Origin: Henckelia pumila
Taxonomy: Eukaryota; Streptophyta; Magnoliopsida; Lamiales; Gesneriaceae
Direction of reading: 5' to 3'
Length of the DNA stretch: 64,000 bases
NCBI RefSeq assembly: GCF_033568475.1
Contig: NC_133121.1
Location: 135,378,375 to 135,442,374, forward strand
Part shown: piece after piece, positions 57,302 through 64,000 of the stretch
Position numbering within the stretch: the first letter of the stretch is position 1
How the letters are laid out: the number at the start of each line of letters is the position of its first letter
Notes under the pieces: generated by a model
Told to the model about the DNA's origin: nothing
The model's database searches: none
Seen by the model: only the letters and a program-made list of their open reading frames with translations
Translations under genes and position numbers: made by a program

Positions 57302-57530
57302 GTTAAATCTAAATTTTCACCTTACAAATTAAATTATATGCAAGTCCCGCGACAATTTTTTTTTAATTAATTAGTGTACTTATCAATACGTTTTGTGCAA
57401 CAATGGTGCATGCACGCGTGTGGATTGGCTTACATTGTAACTTTGGAGGAGGAGCCCAATTAATTGAAAGAAACAATTTTTTTTAATGCTTACCAACCAA
57501 AAGCTAATTACATTTAAATTCGCGATTCAC
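56885..57530. repeat. Tandem module, copy 3, interrupted by a fold-back element and microsatellites
   Basis: Matches 54628-54960 (gttatgtaatttataagaac, cttaggccatga) and again from 57303 (ttaaatctaaattttcacc, caagtcccgcgacaa). It ends with the ttaccaaccaaaagc piece of segment A. The interruption at about 57073-57302 is absent from copy 2. Confidence 0.7.
57093..57234. mobile_element. 142-bp near-perfect fold-back element
   Basis: The left arm (gagttttgatcacatgggc, then aaccaccatggg...) and the right arm are reverse complements over about 50-60 bases with only a few mismatches. The centre is only ~20-40 bp (cttggacatccaatgag). It sits inside a TA run, with (TC)n at 57232-57252, (TA)n at 57253-57288 and (CA)n to 57301 on the right. 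TA target use would fit a Tc1/mariner (Stowaway)-type MITE, but the ends are not the Stowaway consensus. Confidence 0.8.
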
Positions 57531-57539
57531 TTTACTATA

Positions 57540-57566
57540 CTAGTAAAAATCACGTGCGATGCACGT
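57540..57566 (-). mobile_element. Possible Helitron 3' terminus
   Basis: On the minus strand: a hairpin ACGTGC-atc-GCACGT, about eight bases, then CTAG followed by a T. This is the plant Helitron 3' signature, with the element extending to higher coordinates. The 5' TC end was not found, so the extent is unknown. Confidence 0.45.
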
Positions 57567-57659
57567 AGGAACACTTTTTGTTGTCGATAAGTGTTTTTAA
57601 TTAAATTAATTGAGATGAAAAGATATCAACACACATTTAATTAATGATTTTCATGGTAA

Positions 57660-59235
57660 TTACTATTTGAAATAAAAAATTATTACATGTCTTAGTGATA
57701 AAATCAATATAATCTTCGACATTGCAACTAATAAAAATATTTGTAACATTTTCAAATAATGTAAAACTTGCAGTTTCAATGTTTGTATCATTTATATATG
57801 GCCATCATTATTCTATATCTACATTAACAGTTTAGAATAAGATATTGTTAATAACTTATTTAAGCTTATAAATATAGTGTTTAATGTAGTTTTACTTTGG
57901 CACAATATTGATATTGAAACTTATGTAATTATTACAGCTCGGGATTTTCATTGTTTTGTTGATTAAATATATTGAGCAATTATGACATGCTTTGTACCAT
58001 GAATTCGCTTTATTTTCTATCTCATGTATGTATTATTTATTTGTTAATAAGTGAGGTACGTTAATCAAATTAAATTAAATATTGTTTTTGTAATTTCCAA
58101 TCTTATATGTTGATTACTTATTTTGTAAATATTGGTTTATGGAAAAAAATTTGATATAGATAATGCATTCTAAATCTTAATTTAAATTATTGCGTCAAAT
58201 ATTTTTTTTCTTTTATATTTTGGACTTTTCTCTATTTCACGATTTTTCATACTATGCATTTTTTTATTTTCTATGAAAGAATCAATATTATCATCATCTT
58301 TAATAGCAATTCTTGTTATGCTATCTCCATCAATCATTTGAATTTTTGTATCGTTATATTTTAGTATTTGGTTAGACGGTCTCTTTTTTATACTAAAAAT
58401 ATTTACTTGCAAAAATAACAATAATTTCATCATTCCCAACTGCATTCTGGTATGTTTTCGTCTTCTATTACTTGTATGTCAATATTGTTAACGATCAATG
58501 TATTTGTTGGACATCCTCTTTTCTTCTTAATTTCTTATTTTTCAAAATCTACTGATTTCTTTTAACTTACAATGCTCTTGCTTTTGAAATTTTTTGATTG
58601 AATTTTGAATGTATTTAATTACAAATGTTAATATTCCATCTTTTATTTCAACAATTTTGTCTATTATGAGAGTAAATACTTATTCTTCTTTATTTGGTGT
58701 ATTTAATACTTGTGGTATATCAAAGTGTTGTGATCCTATATATAAAATATATTTTATTAATATTTGCTAATCATTATATAGTATTTGTAAGAAAAAAAAT
58801 TTATTGATATTTCTTGATAATGGATCTAATCGATATAATATTCAACACTGCAACGAATAAAAACATTTGAAACATTTTCGAACAATGTAACTTTTGTAGT
58901 TTTAGTGTCATCATTTATTATCATTGTTTTTCTATATTTACATTATCAGTTTAAGATAAGATATTTCAATTACTCTTGTAAACTTATAAATATAATGTTT
59001 AAATGTAGTTTACTTTGACACAATATTAATATCGAAGCTCATCCTGTTATTACAGCTCGAGATTTCCATTGTTTGCTGATTGATCTTGAGAAATTATGGC
59101 ATGCTTCGTCATGGATTTGCCTTATTATTTTTTTATATTATGTATATATGCCTTGAAGCAATATAATTAGTTATATATTTTTTAATAAGTAATACACATT
59201 AAATCAAATTAAATCCGGATTTTGTAATTTCCTAT
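57660..59235. repeat. Diverged direct duplication of about 440 bp
   Basis: 57660-58100 and 58806-59235 share many blocks in the same order (aaacattttc.aa.aatgtaa, ttattacagctcg, gcttataaatata or cttataaatataatg, taaattaaat...tttgtaatttcc). The 700 bp between them is AT-rich without a recognised gene. This could be internal sequence of a Helitron or of another old element. Confidence 0.65.
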
Positions 59236-59498
59236 CTCATGTTCTATAAATGCATTTATAAAATATTTGCCTAATGATAAAATATTCAAATTTTTGCTCG
59301 TGAAACGATAATATAAATTGAAATAATAAATAATATTGTACATTTTCTAGATTATTAATCTAATTGAGAATTTTCATCAAGGTAACTTTTTTTTTTTTCA
59401 GGATTAAGATTTAATTTGATTTGGGACTTGTCATCCATAATTCTTCTAAACGTTTTTTTTCCGAAGTTATTACCTATCCCGTAGTAGATTGATTAACA

Positions 59499-59521
59499 TA
59501 TATATATATATATATATATAT
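59499..59521. repeat. (TA)n microsatellite
   Basis: About eleven TA units just left of the solo LTR. Confidence 0.85.
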
Positions 59522-60124
59522 AGACTTAAATAATTAAAGGAAATATTATCAATATTGTTAAGTAATTTAAGTTTTGATTATGACAACCAGTAGACATAAC
59601 TGATCTAAAATCAGTACACAATAATAGTAGTAAAGGAAAGCAGAATAAATTTCAGATGAAATCAGCAACAACAGAAGATAATATCAGTAGACTGTAATAT
59701 GAGATATTAGGAGTACTATATCTTTAGTAGGAACCTTATTTATTAGTCATTCTGATATTTAGTACACCACATTTAATACATGGTGCTGAAAAATTTATTG
59801 TGCATATATTGATCATTCCTATGAAAGATATGACAAACTAAGTAGATCGTTAGGCTTTTTTTCTTGTAGTAAAAGTCTACCTTTTGGTACAAGTATATTA
59901 AATGAGAGTCTTAAAGAGCCGTTTATTAATGATGCAAAAGAAACTATACAAGACTGTGTGGCTCCTTCGAGTAAAGTAGAGAGAAACATCCGCTATAAAA
60001 TATCTATCTATCTTCTAGTATCCTACAAAATACTCGAAAACACTCTTGCACACTCAAATTGATCCATCGGATTCTCAGATCATATTTGTGCCTACTGCTA
60101 TCTGTTTAAAATTCTTTAAGAGTG

Positions 60125-62632
60125 CATCGCCTAGAAATTCATTTACGTAAAACCGTATGCATAATTAGAGGATTTATTTATTTTAAAAATAAAGTAAAGG
60201 GGTTAAATGATATTTTTATGTGAATTATGCGACATGTTTATGTGTTTTAAATTTAATTATGACATTTAACCCACTTATTTTGAGAGTTATGAATTTTTAA
60301 GGAAAAATATCATGTGAATTATGCGACATGTTTATGTGTTTTAAATTTAATTATGACATCTAACCCACTTATTTTGAGAGTTATGAATTTTTTAGGAAAA
60401 ATTGAATTACGATCCCGTAGATGGGACCGTGGACGAACGAGGTAAAAGTTTTTAATGTCCAAATTTGTTGAGTATTGAGCAAGTGATTTTAAGCCTTTTA
60501 ACTAATTTAATTAGAAATCCCAAAGCCCACTACATACACAAACAAATACCTAGACCTAATTTCATTTCCCCTTCATCCTTATTTTCGAAAATCTTGGAGA
60601 GCAAGCAAGGGTGGCTGCCGCCCCATCTCTCACACTTGTACACACCACACAAAAATCTTGGAAGAAATTCAAGGAGTTTTGGCTTTACGATCTTGTTGAG
60701 CCGGGGCTACGCACCCGTATTCGATTTTCTTGAGCTAATGCATGTTGTATCCATATTTTCTCATCCATTTAAATCCTATTATGCTATGTTTTTTTGTTTA
60801 AATGAAAATATGTTGGTTGCATTTGGCTGCAATTTGGAACTCAAGAACTCATGATTCATGCATCATATGCACATGTTGGCTCAAGTTTTGTTAATTTCTA
60901 GACACGGCTGGTTTGAGGGTGGGGGGAGGGGGGTGGGCTGTCCATGGTTTGGTGGCTTGGTTAGGTCCATTAGGGTCAAGTTTGAAGTGGGGCTCAACCT
61001 TGGTTTGGGTCGAGCATTGGCCTGGACAGCCGAAGGGTGAAACACCCTCCAAGCCGTGCGCAAATAGGCCATGACCGAGCCATGGACTGGTCACGTGTGA
61101 CCAACAGGACCCTGGGGTGGTCTTGCCGACGGGGCTCCAGCCAGTGGAGGACTGAGCAGGGTGGCCGAAGGGCTGGAAGTAGGGCTGCGTAGGTTGTGGA
61201 GTTGGATTGGTTAGGGCATGGATGATTCGGGCAGCTCGAGCAGGGGCGTCCGGGTCGGGTCAAGTTGTTAATTGGGTCATGTAATATGGGTTTGGGTCCG
61301 GATTATTTTATTTTGGGCCCGGGTAATTTAATTAGAAGCCTAAGTATTTGAATTAAAATGTTAATGGGCTTGAGTGATTAAATTGTTTGTTGGACTTAAG
61401 TTAGTAATTTTAGTGAGCCCATTAGCTTGTAATGGACCTAGTGACCCATGAGAGCTATCGGGCCTATTTATGTTGGGCTAAGTATTATTGGGCCAGTTTA
61501 AGTGTTAATGGACCAGCCTTGGTTAATGTGCTTAAGTTAAGGGGGAAGCTACTCGAATGAGTCCGTGGCAAGTAAAATAGTTCGTAAATATATATTTAAT
61601 ATAAATATATGTATATTTTTATATAAGTATGAGTTTTATGGAAAATAAGTTAAATATATATTTACAGGAAAATTTTAAGGAAAATGATATTTTTAAGCTC
61701 ATGATTCATGCATTTATTTTATGAAAGATTAAGGGCATGTAAGAAAAATATTTTTGGAAAGTTGATGTGATTGTGGCAACTCATGGGATTGGAAGTCGGG
61801 ATACCGGGCCCGATGACCTTTCCACTTATGTTCATGGCCTATGGATCCCCGGTTTAAGGTTGGGTGAAGTGGCAGCATAGAGGCGTAGGGAATCCCCGAT
61901 TTAAGGTTGGGTGAATCTCGCCGCCACGTACTTTGGTTTTATAGATTGATCAATCGCTTATGTTAATGGTCATACATCACTGATATGACTCACACTGATG
62001 ATTTTACGATTATAACATGTCGTATTTATGTTACGTATTAAGATTAAGATTAAAATTATGATTATGTTTATGTTTACGACTCAAAATTATGCAAATGTCT
62101 TTACGAGCATGCATGCATAAGATACCTTATGATATTTTTAAGTGATACATACTTTCATGCGATTTTATTATATGGTATTTGCTATTACTGGATAGAGCAT
62201 GCTGAGCCTCTAGGCTCATTAGATTTAAATAGTGTGCAGGTGAGTTTGATGCTAGTTTTGAGGATGTGGTCCCTACTGGCGGTGAGGACGTCTGAGCATC
62301 CGTGGCAGCTAGAACCCCACCCGTGACAATTGCCAGTTTATTATGAGATTTTTATGTGTTATGTTATTTCCGCACACAATTACTACTTTTCACTGTTTTG
62401 TTTGGTTTTGCGATTGTAGAAGTTTGTATGGGATTTGTTGTTGAACTATGATTTACGTTATGGAACCTTCATGCATGAGATTTTTAGTTATGTTTGATTA
62501 TTTAAATTAATTGCATGCAAACGACTATTTATTGTATAATATTTTATGAAAACTATTTTAAGTATATATACATATATGTATGGGCATATATGTAATATCT
62601 CTATTAAAAAAAATTCAAGTAAGGGTCGTCGT
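60125..62632 (+). mobile_element. Ty3-type LTR nested in the solo LTR (approximate ends)
   Basis: Recognised by ccgtatgcataattagagg near its left end, cgatcccgtagatgggaccg, a gagcatgctgagcctctagg zone, a gaaccccacccgtgac segment and the right end aagtaagggtcgtcgta, which resembles the end of the solo LTR at 9866. It has no coding region, so it is also a solo LTR. The exact ends and target duplication could not be fixed. Confidence 0.6.
60218..60405. repeat. 94-bp tandem duplication in the nested LTR
   Basis: 60218-60311 and 60312-60405 are adjacent copies with few differences (both contain atgtgaattatgcgacatg and tgagagttatgaattttt). Confidence 0.9.
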
Positions 62633-63039
62633 AGTGAAAGTGTTGTAATATTCCGAGAGAAGTGTCTTCTTTCAGAAGTCATTCGTGTGTTGTATTTTTT
62701 TTGCGTGAGTTCTAGGAGTTTTAGTAGGTAGAGATAAGTCCTATGGAATTGGGTTTGTACCAGTTTGTGTACTTATCAGATCTTTCAGTGATACCTTATG
62801 AAAACAGAAGAAAGGGAGACGTAGAAAGTTTTATCATTCGAACTTCCAGAAGGGAAGACATTAAAAGGTTTTAATAGTCTATTTTCCGCACTATTTCAGT
62901 AGACTACTGCTTTGTCTTAGAGTATGAGATTCACCTGCATTAAGTACCAAGCCCTTGCCAAACGAAAAATAGTAGTGTTCATTCACCTCCCCTCCCCTCT
63001 CTCTAAAAACTCCTCACCGATCTTAACAAATATTATAGT

Positions 63040-63475
63040 TTTGTTAAAAAATTGAAGATATCCATACAAAGATGTTGGAGACATTCGGCAAAACTTTACC
63101 AATGTCGGATGCTAGCTCTATAATACTTGTAGAACTATTTTCTATCTGGGAAGGTCTCAAAGTTGCTCGCTCAAGAGGATTCCATAGAATTCAAGTATTT
63201 TCAGATTCAATTTTTGCAGTGCAAGCAGTCACAGAGCCTTTAAGTGACTTAAGTTATGCTGGTTTATGTGCTCTAGAGATAGAGGCTCTATGCTCTAGTT
63301 TTAATAGTCTCTTTTTCTCACGCTAGGAGGAGGCTAATGAAGTAGCCCACTCTTTAGCAAAATTTGTTCTTTCTTAACCAACACCTTTTTTGTGGGTGCG
63401 TGGGAATTTTTCTTTGTGGTTGGACCGACTTGTAACTTGTGATACTCTTTAATAAAGTCTTACAATTTTCCAACT
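63040..63475 (+). mobile_element. LINE 3' remnant with RNase H-like domain
   Basis: The frame 63072-63326 encodes an RNase H-like fragment (SIILVELFSIWEGLKVARSR, VFSDSIFAVQAV), then after a stop ANEVAHSLAKFVLS, the usual end of plant L1 RNase H domains. The 3' flank contains ctttaataaagtctt and an A-rich end at about 63470-63485. It is 5'-truncated and inactive. It begins right beside the solo-LTR duplication. Confidence 0.75.
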
Positions 63476-63607
63476 AAAAAAATTGTAAAGATTTATTTAC
63501 AAAAATTTAAAAACTTTACCTTCAAAACATGTTTTTAAGTTACAGAAAGTCATAACCGGTTTATCAATCTCCAACTCTTATAAAAATATTCATTCGTTAA
63601 TTGTAGT

Positions 63608-63730
63608 ATCATCCCATAAAATAATTGTCATAGTTTTTATCTTTTATAAGGAGGAAAATATTTTCAATAATTGAAAGATCATCCCATAAATAATTGTTAT
63701 AGTTTTTAGCATTTATGATGAGGAAAAAAT
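63608..63730. repeat. 70-bp imperfect tandem duplication
   Basis: 63608-63677 and 63678-63730 share atcatcccataaa, aattgt.atagttttta and gaggaaaa. The remaining sequence to 64000 is AT-rich with no feature recognised. Confidence 0.75.
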
Positions 63731-64000
63731 AGTTAAAATTTTAAATTTAAATATTTACATATATGGTATGAGTGTGTTGATGTGTTCTTTATTTATTATT
63801 TTGGATTAAAACTTGACTCCATTTGAATTGATTTATTTCAACACCGGTGTGTATTTTATTCAAATATATATATTTTAATAATGTTTGAAAATTCGATATT
63901 TCTAATATATAATTATGAACTCATGATTTAATTATTTAGCTCAATAGGTTTTTACACAAATTTGGCGAACATTGTTGTTTTGAGCTGAACATTTATTATT

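Larger units (their letters stand above)
59556..63028 (+). mobile_element. Solo LTR with AATAT duplication, interrupted by another LTR
   Basis: Ends TGTTAAG and CTTAACA are perfect complements. Flanks are a perfect 5-bp duplication AATAT (59551-59555 and 63029-63033). The left part (59556 to about 60125) contains a TATA-like ctataaaatatc (59994); the right part resumes near 62633 and ends with cacctcccctcccctctct, as in plant Copia-type LTRs. A second LTR of about 2.5 kb lies between. No internal coding region exists, so this is a solo LTR. Confidence 0.82.

Noticed and set aside
1-64000. tRNA, rRNA or known ncRNA genes
   Set aside because: Read for cloverleaf-type sequences and rRNA signatures; only transposon primer-binding sites complementary to methionine tRNA were found.

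Overview
This is a eudicot nuclear genomic window. It has intron-containing genes with plant-type GT-AG junctions, three recognisable conserved plant genes on an AT-rich background, and many LTR retrotransposons, MITEs and LINE remnants. The species cannot be fixed from the sequence; an asterid would fit but that is a guess.

Left, gene-bearing part (1-28.8 kb). A three-exon SMXL6/7/8 (D53-type) strigolactone-signalling repressor lies on the minus strand (817-4935). Its usual RGKT degron tetrad reads ERKM. A dead short-LTR Copia element (6891-10848) follows and carries a Ty3-type solo LTR with a perfect 5-bp target duplication. Then come an intronless PDX1 vitamin-B6 synthase gene (12398-13330, plus strand) and a nine-exon IDM1/ROS4-like PHD-finger histone acetyltransferase (16893-21795, minus strand). 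A LINE 3' relic, a fold-back MITE and a small intact four-exon bZIP gene (26477-27299, minus strand) close this part.

Middle (28.8-42.7 kb). This is one SIRE/Maximus-type Copia element of 13.8 kb, with near-identical ~1.3-kb LTRs, PBS, PPT and target duplication ACTCC. A 4.6-kb Ty3-type element with target duplication AGTTT is nested in its gag. The Copia element carries a recurrent two-level inverted repeat: an outer GATGTTGTC/GACAACATC pair around an inner GTGTTG/CAACAC pair. It occurs in the LTRs and at many internal sites, in different reading frames. Two diverged SIRE-like LTRs elsewhere in the window carry the same motif.

Right part (42.7-64 kb). This holds a bZIP exon-1 relic, a gutted minus-strand Ty3 element, a solo SIRE-like LTR, a Mutator-like non-autonomous element with a perfect 9-bp duplication, and a bZIP paralogue with a stop codon inside its basic region. 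Around them lie a hAT-type MITE, a tandemly repeated flanking module, a fold-back element inside a TA run, a possible Helitron end, a solo LTR (AATAT duplication) carrying another LTR, and a second LINE 3' relic.

Functionally, the window joins hormone signalling (SMXL), PLP synthesis (PDX1) and chromatin regulation (IDM1-like), with no sign that these genes work together. The bZIP copies are one small family apparently scattered or duplicated, and later separated by transposon insertions. Coordinates of exons and element ends were worked out by hand from splice sites, target duplications and repeat boundaries.
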